From positions 2,914,001 through 2,978,000 of the forward strand of contig CADCXC010000003.1 in NCBI GenBank assembly GCA_902806595.1: a DNA stretch of 64,000 nucleotides, written 5' to 3'. A program made the translations under genes and the position numbers. The notes below the pieces were generated by a model. The model had not been told where the DNA came from. It ran no database searches and worked only from the letters and a program-made list of their open reading frames with translations. Origin of the DNA: Pyrenopolyporus hunteri (lineage: Eukaryota; Ascomycota; Sordariomycetes; Xylariales; Hypoxylaceae). Of this stretch, positions 45,196-56,900 are shown piece after piece (within the stretch, counting starts at the first letter, position 1; every line of letters starts with the position of its first letter).

Positions 45196-46513
45196 CTAAT
45201 CCTCGCGTAAGACATCTAGGAAAGCCTTGGGGGGCTTGGGGGGTTTGCCCTCCGATGCCTTCTGCTGGCCCACCTGGTTCTTCACGAACGTGGCATGGTA
45301 GGGGTTGAAACGTAGCATGACCTGCTTATTGCGCAGAGGGTTCTTCTGGACAGCGGCGCGCTTGGTTAGAGGGCCACCCTTGGGAGCATTGAGGACGCTC
45401 TGAATTTCCGAGCTGTTGATAAGACGGCTCAGGTCGGCCTGGGAAACCAGGTTAGAAGGCAGAAGGAAGTCCTTCTTCAGCTCAGAAGGCTTCGTGGTAG
45501 TGCCGTAGATCTTGTCAAGAGCCTTGAACGCAGCCGAGGTCCAGACGATGAATCGTCCAAGATGACCACCGGGTGCGAGTTGGAGGAGGTTTAGGGCGTA
45601 GACTGAGCTAGTCTCGACACCAGGGAGGTTGCGGGTTCCCGTGACCAGGTCCTTGCCATCAACCTCGGGGTCGTAGATAACCAGGGGTCCACGTCGCTGG
45701 CGGTGGCGGCGGCCCCTCAGCTTACCCTTTCCAGCACGCAGCTTCTTGGATTTCTTGGCCTTCTCGATATCCGCACCAGCACCGACCGCGTTTAGGATGG
45801 AGAGGGCGCTGGCAGTCTTGGCGGCCGCACCACCCTCGAAGACAGCCGAGTCGACGACGAGAGGGACTTCGGGAACAGAGGAGATCTGGTGACCGCGAGC
45901 GAGCAGTAGAGGGGGGACGGCAGAAGCGGCGAGAGCAGAGGCAGTAGCGAAGCGCCTTTTTCAGGATGTTAGTCTATTTACTTTGGTGTTTTTTTTAGGT
46001 ATCTTTCCACTCACTTCTGGCCCTGGTTGATCTTGATGTGCCACTTTCGCCAGATCTTGGTAGGCGCAAACATGCGACCGGAACGACACATGTTACCAAA
46101 GGCAGCCTGGCCAGCACGGTGGGTGCCACCACCAGAGACACGAGGGATACGGGCAACGGCACGGCCTAGGCTAGCGTTAGTAATATATGGAGGAAGGATC
46201 ACGCCTTTCGCCGAAGAGGCCAATCTGTTGACGGCAGTTTGGCCGCAAACATGACCATCCGGGCCACCCCCGCGCCGGGATACAAAATAAATTTTCATAG
46301 CTACTGACCAGTTCCCCAAGATTCGGCAGAGGTCTGGTGACCGGCCTTCTCGCTCACGGCATAGGGCTGTCGCTTGTTCTTGGCCATTCCCGTGTGGACT
46401 TGCTGGACGATATCAGGTCGGATGGGCGAGGCGAAGACGGTAGGAATGGTATGGGTAGCTCCCGAGGGAGAACCATCCTTGCCGATAATGGTGACGGTTG
46501 GTCGCGAGGCCAT
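45196..46513 (-). CDS. RPL4: 60S ribosomal protein L4 (uL4)
   Basis: Three coding exons (46513-46309, 46165-46015, 45955-45196) encode 371 residues, the usual fungal length. uL4 is a core large-subunit protein whose loop lines the nascent-peptide exit tunnel. Family sequence runs through: MASRPTVTIIG, SAESWGTGRAVARIPRVSGGGTH, FGNMCRSGRMFAPTKIWRKWH, RFATASALAASAVPPLLLARGH, KLRAGKGKLRGRRHRQRRGPL and QVMLRFNPYHATF. Lys/Pro-rich KPPKPPKAFLDVLRED ends the protein. Introns are 143 and 59 nt. The last exon has no ATG for most of its length, so it is easily missed by ORF scans. A further intron probably lies in the 5' leader. Highly expressed gene with strong codon bias. Confidence 0.97.
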
Positions 46514-46529
46514 CGTGACGGTCGTAATT

Positions 46530-46643
46530 CTAAAATCGATATGGTTAGTCAATGAGTAAAATGAAGATGCAAATGAAATGAGGCGGCGGACTGAATAAAG
46601 AATTGGATAGGGATAAAGAAGGCACAGCTTGCGCAGAACGTAC
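46530..46643 (-). other. Probable intron in the RPL4 5' leader
   Basis: Donor GTACGT, branch-like GACTAAC and acceptor TTTTAG enclose 114 nt ending 16 nt before the RPL4 ATG. Leader introns are common in fungal ribosomal-protein genes. Seen as signals only; no transcript evidence. Confidence 0.6.
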
Positions 46644-47340
46644 CTCGACGCTGGTTGTTGATGGTCTCAAGGTGCGAATGGGAAATGTTGAATGTCGAAA
46701 AATGAAAAAGCCCACCACCAAATTAAATTTCTTGTGGGTTTGCGAGAGGGCTAAGCGAATTTTCGAAGAGCTCCCCCACTTTTCCACCTGCCAGCACCCA
46801 TAGACGCATTTATTCAATTAGGTAGTACTTCGTACCAGACAAATTCAACGATTGCATCGCGGGACAACCTTAGTGGGGTAGGGGGCCTGGGTACGAGCTT
46901 TTGAGGACCACCAAGTCGAAAACGCCTCTCATGGAATTCAGCCTAACATACCTACCTACATAGTATATACCAGGTACCTATGTAGTAATTACCTAGGCAC
47001 CTACATGTACCTATCCACGTATTTCCAGGTTGCATGTACTGCTAATGATGCCGTGCGTTACATCTCTACCTACAAGGTAGATACAGATGAGCAATGGATA
47101 TCACGCTTTATTCTCTTCCATCACCAAAAGCTTATCCCACATCCATTCCCCTAAGCGCATCACCCGAAGTCTCTAGCTTCGAGTACCCCCTTTTCTCTTC
47201 CAAGTATAAGACATACATATTGAGGGATATTCGTACTTACTCCTCAGCAAGATGTAAGCAGCATACTCTTATCGAATAGCTCCAACGCAAGAGCAAAAAG
47301 AATTACCTACTAACGTTTGATTGAAATCGCAAAAAAGCAA
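46644..47340. other. RPL4 upstream region
   Basis: About 700 bp up to the tRNA gene. It includes the RPL4 promoter and a CCTA/TAGG cluster (46950-47010). No gene is supported. Confidence 0.65.
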
Positions 47341-47424
47341 CTCCGAATCGGGGAATCGAACCCCGGGCTTGACGGTTCACAACTGAATGAGAGCGTCAAA
47401 TGTTAGCCACTACACCAATTCGGA
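47341..47424 (-). tRNA. tRNA-Glu (anticodon CTC) with 12-nt intron
   Basis: The minus strand reads acceptor TCCGAAT ... ATTCGGA plus discriminator G, a D-arm with GTGTAGTGGCTAACAT, anticodon stem TGACG/CGTCA, loop CTCTCA + intron + C, and T-arm CGGGG-TTCGATT-CCCCG. The anticodon CTC decodes GAG (Glu). The intron TTCAGTTGTGAA sits after position 37, the canonical nuclear tRNA site cut by the tRNA-splicing endonuclease. B-box GGTTCGATTCC is intact. The mature length is 72 nt. A T-run terminator for Pol III is present just downstream on the minus strand. Confidence 0.95.
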
Positions 47425-48252
47425 CACACGTAGTTACGACTGGTGGAGAGCTAAAAAATTATAACCTATATTCTTTCTAGAGGGGCGGCAAAACCACGGA
47501 CCAAGCTTTACTATAGGTATTGTTAGATAAGATCTACTAGGCGTGATCGTATGTCAATACCTGCTAGAAACCAATACATACCTACCTAGGTACTTAGACT
47601 ATCATTGAGATCTAACTCCGATATCTTTAGGGGGCAGTTTAAGCGTAAAACAAGCCTTTTTATGTAGTAATAATGTATGGTATATAAGAGGACTTAGGAA
47701 CCATGTTAAGAAACAGAAGGATCACTTATATCCTATCTAAAGATAAACACTATAATAATACATAATAAAGGAAATGCCAGCGCTCACATATCAATCCATA
47801 AATCATTCGAGCGTGGTTAACATGAATATGATAGTGAAGACCAGTGTAGCAGCGGTTATAGCAGCTTAAGGGCCCACCAGGTAATGAACGACGAGGCGCA
47901 AGGACAGTTGGGGCCACCTGAGGGCAACCCCGAAAAGTGCACATAGTGAAATCAATCTATCATATATCATGTATGCTATTCATGCAGCAATTAGATAGTT
48001 TAGTCGAGGCATCGACGACATTTGTTCACACGGACTATTTCCATCGTTGAGAAGAGAGACGCTAAGATGATAGAGGAAGTTAGGAAGTTGGGTCACGCCA
48101 AAATTTGGAGGCTCCTGTTGCCCATTGGTGGGAAAGGGGCATATACACGTAAAGTATCCGGGTTGGCTGAAGTATCTTAAGATGGTACCTTAGGTAGGTA
48201 TATTGTGCCAGTGAAGATTCACGTTGTTTCCGGCCCCTCGTTGAGCATTACT

Positions 48253-48282
48253 ACCTGGGTACGAGTACACAGGTACCCAGGT
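48253..48282. repeat. Perfect 10-bp inverted repeat
   Basis: ACCTGGGTAC (48253-48262) and GTACCCAGGT (48273-48282) are exact reverse complements separated by 10 nt. Hairpin-capable. Confidence 0.85.
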
Positions 48283-48398
48283 ACATGTATGATTAATTTC
48301 CGGGTAGGCCCGCTAGATGCACGTGTCACAGCCCTGTACAGACCACATGGGCTGACAGTTTCCTTTTGGTCTTTTCTTCCATTTGAAACATGCATCCA

Positions 48399-48417
48399 TT
48401 ACCTACCTACCTACCTA
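48399..48417. repeat. (CCTA)n microsatellite
   Basis: Four consecutive ACCT units, the same tetranucleotide class as the dispersed tracts. Confidence 0.85.
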
Positions 48418-49821
48418 TCAGTCATCGGCACGCCGGACCTCAACGGGTTACACCGGGGGGAAAGAAAACATTGAACCTTATCCGCATTCGATATTGCGTA
48501 AATATATCCCTCCAAAATTTCAATATTATCCACACTCGGAACTAAGTATATTCTTGATATGACTTCCATTCTCGTTCCCACCAAGCCTAGTTCACGGCCT
48601 CTCACTGGCATTGTCACGTCTTCGATGGACTAGTTAAGCTCAACCAGCTATAAGCTGACTCTCTCGGGCCGAGTTTGAGCTCCTCGGTCTACGAACCCGG
48701 CAATTCGGATATCATTGCTACAGGTAGCCTTATATCACAGCGATCACGGCGGGTTATCCGTACCTGGCAACACGGAACGCTGAACTAGACTAAGATTACC
48801 TATATCTAGCTACCTAGGTACCTACCTACCTAAATACCTACCTAAGGCACCTACCTAGGTAGATAATATATGTTATCTTAATAGCATTTCCGATCCCACG
48901 AACCTTGCGACTACACGCTTTAATCTGGCCAATTGACTAACAGTCATCGCCGATATCAACGCTGAAATGCTCCCCGCTTAAATGGCACACGGAAGCGAAT
49001 TCATCTACATCGGGGTGGCCAAGTGAACCCGGAGCCGAACACTCAACTTCGAGCTAACAGTCATGGTTACATGGACTGGCAGCGCTTATATAGGTACATG
49101 TACAATCCCTTTCTCAATGACTAAACCGAGACTTAATCCATATGATCATCTTGTCCCTTCAACTCCCTTCTGGCTATCCTTTTGATCTTCGGTACGGCTG
49201 ACTCCTAGGATGCAGCCAACACCGGATAGCAGGAATGCAGTATATTATCGTATCTCCCAGGGACTTTCAGCCCAAGCGCTCAGGTGTGAAGCTAGAGAAG
49301 CTAATGCATCGTATATACCAAGTTGGTAAAATAAGCGCGTGGGCTTATGGCTTATGAACTATCTCTTTTTCTTCGATTTCTTATTCTTTTAGTTGTAACA
49401 ACGGGCTTGCGGCTTGGAGTTCTCGCTTGACACCAATAACGGACCAATCCGCTTTCACACGCTACTCCTAGGTAGTATTGCATTGCTGCAATGCCTCGTA
49501 TTCTACGGTTGCAGGAACTTGCAGCTGCCAGGCTGGGCGGCTCGCCCTCCTATCTCGCAGAAGTCGTGGAAAGATTGTCAGGTACGAGGTGGTACTACAT
49601 GTAAAATATCACAACGTAGGTGCTCGGAGATCTCCCCCTTGTATTCCTTCCACGAAGCTTGAATTTTTATGACATCTTTTCCCCGTGCCTAGCATTATAT
49701 CTGTCTTTACCGCGGGCGTCGTTTCCTTGGTATATTTACAGCTTAAGAGCCCGACGCTTGGTTTATCAACCTTATAATTCATGCCTTAATCTATATTATT
49801 CGATTTGTAACGTCTAACATA

Positions 49822-52594
49822 ATGCATTGGAGCATTGCTTGTTGGGGAACCCTATCGTTGTTTATTATCTTTTCTAGAGCGGACCCAACTTGGCCGTCTC
49901 CTAATGATGAGCTCGAAGAGATCATGTACCAGGTGAATGGCTATAGGGCTAGAGGTTTTGGTGGGACCGTCATTCCATGTTCCAACGAAGCGTCCGGACC
50001 GGGTCGACAAAATGCTGCGGAATGGCTACGGGCAGCCTTCCATGATATGGCTACAAGTACATATCTAGGCGGCGTACGGGCTGGCGGATTAGATGGCTCT
50101 TTACAATACGAGCTAACTAGTTCGGACAATCTTGGCCCGGGGTTCAACACGACCCTCAAGTTTATGGCCGATTATTATACAAGCAGGTCGGGCGTGGCGG
50201 ACCTCATCGCCTTGGGTGTCTACTACGCCGTTCGGTCTTGCGGTGGTCCTGTGGTACCTGTTGCTGGCGGTAGAGTTGACGCTGCGGTAGGAGGCCCTAT
50301 AGGCGTCCCGCTACCGCAGAATACTGCTTTCACCTTCGAACAACAGTTTCTACGGATGGGGTTCAATAAGACCGAGATGATTCAGGTCACTGCTTGCGGT
50401 CACTCCATTGGTGGTGTCCACGAAAACGAATTCCCCGAGATTGTTCCCGTCGGGTCTACCTCAAACGGCGAATCTCCATTGGATTCCACTGTCGCGGACT
50501 TCGACAACAAGATTGTTACCGAATACGTAGCTGGGAACACAACTAACCCCATGGTGGTTGGCCCATCGATCAAGGCTACCAGAAATGCGGATTTCAAGGT
50601 CTTCAATTACGATGGTAACGTCACGGTCAAGGCAATGTCTGACGCCACCGAGTTCAATAGGATATGTGCAATTGTTCTTCGGAAACTAATTGAGACAGTT
50701 CCTGATGGGGTAGTTTTATCCGATCCCATACAGCCATACTCTATCAAGCCGGTTAGTATGGAATTAAAACTTAACCCTGGAGCTTCGACAATGCAGTTGA
50801 CCGGGTTCATACGTGTTCGGACTACTGATATAGGAGGAGATTCCATTACCAGTCTGACGCTGAATTACAAAGACCGAAGCGGGGGTAATAGCTGTAGCAG
50901 CACGGATTGTAAATACACGGCTGACCTTCTCGGAGCTACTCAGGGGTTTGATGATCAATTTGTTGTAAGTTCACGGCCCCATACTTGGCAATTATACTTA
51001 CCAGCCAGGATCTAACAATATACAAGTGGTTTCCTATTGATGTTGCTATCTCAACTTCCACGGGTATTTCATCTTTCACCATAACCCTTAATATGGCTGA
51101 CGGCACAACTCAAACTTTCGATAACAATGGAAACTCGTATCTTATACACGATGCCATCTTGATACAAAAACCTCAGAGCTGTCTCCTCTCTGGAACGCTT
51201 ACTCTCACGGCTGCTGTGATTAATCTCCGACCCCCTTAGTCGCGAGCAGCTGCTGATCTGCCTCTCTAGGTTCGTAACGACCGCAAGTCTCTCCCTGTCA
51301 GCGCATTGATCTCGTACAAGACCCCGACGGGAAACCCCAATCGTCCAGTGCCCACCTTGAAAAACGTCACAGTTACTATGACCGAAGAAGCTTGTGTAGG
51401 CTCGTACACCTTCTATACAGCGAATTACACTGGCCTTGGCGATCTTGCATACGCATCGAAGATTGATGTCGTTAGTGGTAGCGGCTCCTCAGCCCTTATA
51501 GATGACTTCAACGCCGCGAGCGAATTGGGGGCGACGTGCCAGGGTTTTCAGGATCCGCCGACATCAATGTGTACTACCGGACAAGTATCGACGATCTCAA
51601 CTTCATTGACCACCACTTCGACCACCACCTTGAGTAGCACGATCACCACTTCTACAGCCCCAGCCGAGACCTTGCATCATAGGCAGGATCTGGGCGGGTA
51701 TGTGCTTGTTGGGTGTCAGAAAGAGTCAACTGTGCAAGGAACTAGAGCCCTTAGTGGCGGCGCGTTTGCTTATGACAGCATGACGCTAGAAACTTGCATG
51801 GGAAACTGTTCTGGCTATGTCTACTGGGGCACGGAGTACGGCCGGGAGGTATGTAGAACCTAGGATTCTTTCTCTCCCCCTCTCTCATCCTCAGCCCCAA
51901 AGGCTCGTATCAAGCCGTGGTGCTTCTTAAACGAGCTAATCGAGAAGTCTTTGGCTCTCGGGACACGCCTCAAACTCCCTAGACTCGTTACTTAGAGACG
52001 TAATCACTGACTCTTATTGATGTAGTGTGAGTTATCAAAGCCGATAGGCTGACCAGAAAACTGTGTGACTAACTATGTGCAGGTTACTGTGGCAACTCGC
52101 TTCATCCGACGAGCGGAGACGCGCCTTTGACCGACTGCAATATGGTATGCGGTGGTGATGCTACGGAATATTGCGGAGATGGTAATAGATTAGAGTTGTA
52201 CAGCACCACAGCTAGCCAGCCGGCTCCAACTGCTACGCTTGCTCCTAAACCGACTGTGTCGGCGTATGTCCGAGTCGGGTGTTACAACGAAATCCCTGGC
52301 GGCCGGGCTTTAACTGGGGCGGCTTACGCGGACGATGGTATGACATTGGAAATGTGCGCCTCCAATTGCGCTGGCTTCACGTATTGGGCCGCGGAGTACG
52401 GCCGCGAGTGCTATTGTGGCGATAGCCTGGATAGTCTCAGCACGCCAGCTCCCGAAGCCGACTGCCAAACAATGGTCTGCGCTGGGGATCGTTATGAATA
52501 CTGCGGGGCTGGCGATAGGCTTGAATTATACCGATTAGCAACAACGACTTCCCAGGTGTCTCCCGCGACGGCCGCACCAACTCCAGCCTCTTGA
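49822..52594 (+). CDS. Secreted haem peroxidase with two C-terminal WSC domains
   Basis: Exons 49822-50964, 51027-51215, 51270-51848, 52026 (one nucleotide) and 52083-52594 give 807 residues. A signal peptide (residues 1-20, cleavage likely after SRA) is followed by a plant/fungal-type peroxidase domain: distal Arg70 and His74 in WLRAAFHD, and proximal His194 in ACGHSIGGVH. A beta-rich middle region, a Ser/Thr-rich linker (about 548-578) and two WSC modules (about 587-677 and 698-788) follow, each with the GREC-YCG core and YCG.G.RLELY. WSC domains bind carbohydrate, so wall association is likely; an oxidative role on phenolics or lignin is inferred. Placing Cys638 in WSC1 requires the one-nucleotide exon; the second WSC has the same residues without an intron. 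N-glycosylation sequons are frequent, for example NTT and NVT. Confidence 0.9.
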
Positions 52595-53965
52595 AGTGTT
52601 GAATCTCCGTTGGAAGCCACGAGAGGAGCTTAATTCAAGAAGGGCCGACACGATACAAGACGACCGAAAGACACTGTCGTACCTAGACAAGAGAAACCTC
52701 TTCCGTCTATACGCGACGCTTTGGCGTGTCTAGGGAAGTGTACCTGAGCATGATTGTGTGTATGAATAGTTGCGGGAATGCCAATGCATGGTAGATAGGT
52801 AGATAGGTAGGCAGGTAATGAGGCTGAAATACGTCAATTTACCTATAATACATCAATGAGTGAAGAGTCACGAGGATTGTGATTGTCCCTGGGTTTGTTC
52901 GATCTGGATTCTACATACGTATCAGCACCTATGTACCCACATATGTACCTAATTCGGACCCCTGGTCACGCAGCAAAGTTTGGCGAAAGCCTAGGACGTT
53001 TTGAGACAGCTACTTTCATGTACCTTCTATGGCTAGGTGTGCAAGATGCATGTGGCACGTCACCCGCGTATATCACCTACACGTAGGTACTTATAGGTAC
53101 CTCCGAATAGGTGAGATTTATATAGGTATCGCCTATGAGGGATCAGGTACTAGACTTCCTTGATAAGGTAGTATTGATGTACCTATGATACCTAGGTACC
53201 TACCTAGGTACCTGGTACGTACATGTATGATTACATGTATGTGACAGCCGCACCTCAACTTCTGCAGACATCCGCCAAATGGCAAAACCAAACGTCGAGG
53301 TTGGGAATAGACCCTTAGATCGACAGGTGCTTTAAGGAAGTCGTGGATCACGAATTATACAAGTACCTAGGTACTACCTTAGCAGACCCCGCTACCAAGG
53401 TACCTACCTACGTTTAGGTAGGAGCCCTTTTTTCCTTCTGGACTTTTCCCTCAAGTCAGAGATATTGGGAATCGCACACTCCCGTAGTTTTCCTCCTGCA
53501 GACGCGGTTGTTAACTAATATCTACTGACTACCTACCTACCTACATACCTAATCCACATTGTATTACAGGTCCACCACTTACTAGTGCGTCTCGGCGGGG
53601 TTCTATTGTATCTGGTTTTTTTTTCCGACTTTGCTGCAGCAAACATTTGCAGATTCCTTTGTCAACATCCGCGCCACCAAGCGATGCCTATCTATACGGG
53701 CCGGAGCCTATTAGCATACCCACATGCTATCAAAACGCGACCCTAAAGTCAAGCATGTCGACAGGTAGATTCCCGGTTGTCGGACGCTATCATTTCTACT
53801 AGGCAACTGTTCATGCTAATCCATACGTCTTAGGGATACGCCCTCCACAAATTCAACCTTACCTGACACCCTTTCCGAGATCGCCGGGGAGGTTCAAGCA
53901 CTCCAAACTATCGCCGTCCTTCGCCGAACCGATCCGGTCTTCGCCTCGAGGCAGGCACTCGCAAC
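52595..53965. other. Intergenic region, peroxidase / ULP2
   Basis: 1.37 kb without a gene. Rich in TAGG/CCTA tracts (52795-52825, 53070-53100, 53188-53215, 53360-53420, 53530-53555) and TACATGTA palindromes. The ULP2 promoter lies at its right end. Confidence 0.65.
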
Positions 53966-56900
53966 ATGACTGACCGCTTCGTAAGTCCCACGATATATCC
54001 GTATGCACATACATCGCCGACAAGTGCGTCTAATTCTCATGCAGAACAAGGCGCATGTTAACGCCCTGGCTTCATTCGCGCCTGTAAACAGCCTCAATGG
54101 GAACAAACGGAATCAACCTCGCCGTATGCGATCGCCCCCTCCATGCCCCCCGAGCCCACCATTAGCGAAGCGTCGGAAAGTCGACGACTACGGTACACAT
54201 ACTCAATCCCATTTTGCCCTCCTGCCCGAGCACGATAGGCCTGTCGATCGACCTATTTCGCGCAAGCGTTCTTTCGACGATTACAGCGATTCCCAGCAAA
54301 CGTTGAGGTCACAATTATCCAACACTAAGGGTGCCCAATCGACCCAGACAAACGTTACCGAATACCGAACCTCGGAAAAATACGTAAGGGCACAGCGGGG
54401 GAAAAGGTACCGACGAGACGTATCCGAGTTGCACGGAGGACGCTCAAATGGAGAGATCGACGGGGTTTCTTTTCTAGACCCTAATGTTGGGGATAGTGAC
54501 GGGGATGTGGAGGTTATCGAGAGGCCTGAATCCATGACGACATCTCAAGAGCGACAGACCGAAGAGGTCCGGGAACCCATTGATGTTTTTGGGAAGCGCT
54601 TCCTAGACCAGCGCACTGCTGCTGCCCTGAAGATGGAGGACATAATTGATACTACGGTATCGAAGACCAAGTCTAAGAGCGTGGAATCTAGCCCGGATGA
54701 ACTGGCACCGAAGGCACAGGACATGAGGGGGAAGATGCGAACGAAATGGTCTACTACTCCATCGGCGAGCTTGTCCCAGAGGGGAGATATTCGACAAACG
54801 AAATTCTTGAGCTCGTCTCACGCCGGGCCGCAGAGTTCGAGGGAGAATATTAGCAGCTTTGATCGGGCTGCGAAGATTATCGCGTCGCCACTACGCATTA
54901 TTCGGGCTGTCTCAGGCCCCTACAAGTACGAATCAGGAGGAGCGAGCAGCGCGAAGGAATGCTTTCTAAGTTTGCGAAAAATGAGCTTCATTCTCCATCC
55001 GGTTGATTCGGCCTGTGAGCGTATGAATGAATACGCCTACCTTACCGTTGATTTGCATAGCACCCACGCTGTCCGGTGGGACAGCCAGGAACCAAAATGC
55101 CGTATAATTTCGATTGATCGGGCCCTTACTGGCTCGATACATGGTAGCCGAAAGCTAATGATTGAGTTCCCGTCCCCCAAGGAGCTGAGTAGGTTCATAG
55201 AATGGGCCCAAATGGACGGAAAAGACGCTGCGCAATGCAGAATAACTTTCTCAACCGACTACCCTATGTATGCTTTGAGTCCCTGCTCTTGGTGGCCAAT
55301 TACTAATACCTCTTGCAGTGATCGGCTCAAGAAGGAACTCGAGAACATGATGACAAAAGCGACCAAAACCACCCTTATCGCGGATAGTGATCCAAGGGGT
55401 GATGATGTGAAGCTTATTGAGCATAATGCGGCGGCTGTCAAGCAGAGGTACCCCAACCCGCTACATATGTCGACCCGCAACTTGAAATTGAAGGATATGA
55501 TGAGATCTGGGTCTTCCGCGTCTCTCGCGCCTCTACCGCGCTCCGAAGTAACGGTTATACCCGACGATCCAAAGCCTCTTGATATACAGCGGCAACCCAG
55601 AACGACTCGCTCCACGTTTACGTTGAAAAGCCCTTCGACGATGTCCGAGTCTCCTGAACCCGAAGGTTGGACGACCCAGAATGAAGGCTGGGAGAAGAAT
55701 TGGCGTAACTCTCTTGTCTTCCCCCCTCATGGGAAGGGTCGAGCTACCGTAGACAAGGAAGATATCCTCCGTTTAGATGAGGGCCAATTTCTAAATGATA
55801 ATCTGATTATTTTCTATCTGCGCTATCTCCAACATACATTGGAAGCAGAAAGGCCGGATCTCGCCCGAAGAATCTATTTTCAGAACACATTCTTTTACGA
55901 GAAGCTCAAGTCTACAAGGACAAGTCAGGGCATCAACTATGATAGTGTCAAAGCATGGACGTCTAAGGTTGACCTGTTCTCGAAAGACTACATTATCGTC
56001 CCCATCAACGAATTTTCTCATTGGTACGTGGCGATCATCTATAATGCGCCGAAACTTCTCCCGTCCTTGGACAAGACGGAGGACACTGAGGTTCGCGCAA
56101 AGGAAGCAGTCAGCCTTGAGGGGGAGGTCGACAGCCCTAGGAGAAGCTCCAGTACCTCCCCCCACGGTAGGAAATCCGGCGAGTCTGGACATCCGGAATG
56201 CATGAAATCCACAGTTGAAAACGAAGTGATACGTCACCTTAGCCGTATGTCAATCAATAGCCAAACCCGTTCGGATAGCGATACTAAGCATACAGCAGCC
56301 ACCGAGCCAGAGAAGCAGAATCCAGATATACAAGAAGCCAGTCACGAAGGACAAAATGCGAGAGGAGCTCGAGATGAGGACGATCACAAAGAAAAATCCA
56401 AAGTGGACCTGGAGCAGACCATCACCGTACCATCAAACAGCAATACGGGACGAAAGAGAACAGGAAAAGGATACAACACGGGCACTAGAAAGTATAGCCC
56501 GGATCAGCCAAAGATCATCACGCTCGATTCGTTAGGACTTTCCCATTCTCCAGCCTGCAGGTGCCTTAAACAGTATTTGGTTGCGGAGCTCAAGGATAAG
56601 AAAGGCATCGAAATACCGACTCCGGGAGCCTTGGGTATGACTGCAAAGAACGTCCCCCAGCAGACGAATCACTGCGATTGTGGGCTGTATCTACTAGGAT
56701 ACATACAAGAATTCCTCAAAGACCCAGACGAATTTGTCCCGAGTATCCTTCAGCATCGTGATATAGCGTGGAACCTCAATCCGTCGGAGCTTCGGAACGA
56801 GATCAGAAACTTAATCTTCACGCTTCAGAAGGAACAGCAGGATCGCGAAGACGCTCACAAAGAGGAGAAACGTAGTAAGGCTGCTTCGCTGAAGAGAGGG

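Larger units (their letters stand above)
47425..49821. other. Intergenic region, tRNA-Glu / peroxidase
   Basis: About 2.4 kb with no supportable gene. It holds a 10-bp inverted repeat (48253-48282), a CCTA microsatellite (48399-48417) and a large TAGG/CCTA cluster (48805-48865). The last several hundred bases are T-rich, as expected for the peroxidase promoter. Confidence 0.65.

Noticed and set aside
46011..46319. Open frame giving an RPL4 fragment with a novel N-terminus
   Set aside because: The N-terminal part is the 143-nt first RPL4 intron read through; splice sites restore the uL4 sequence exactly.
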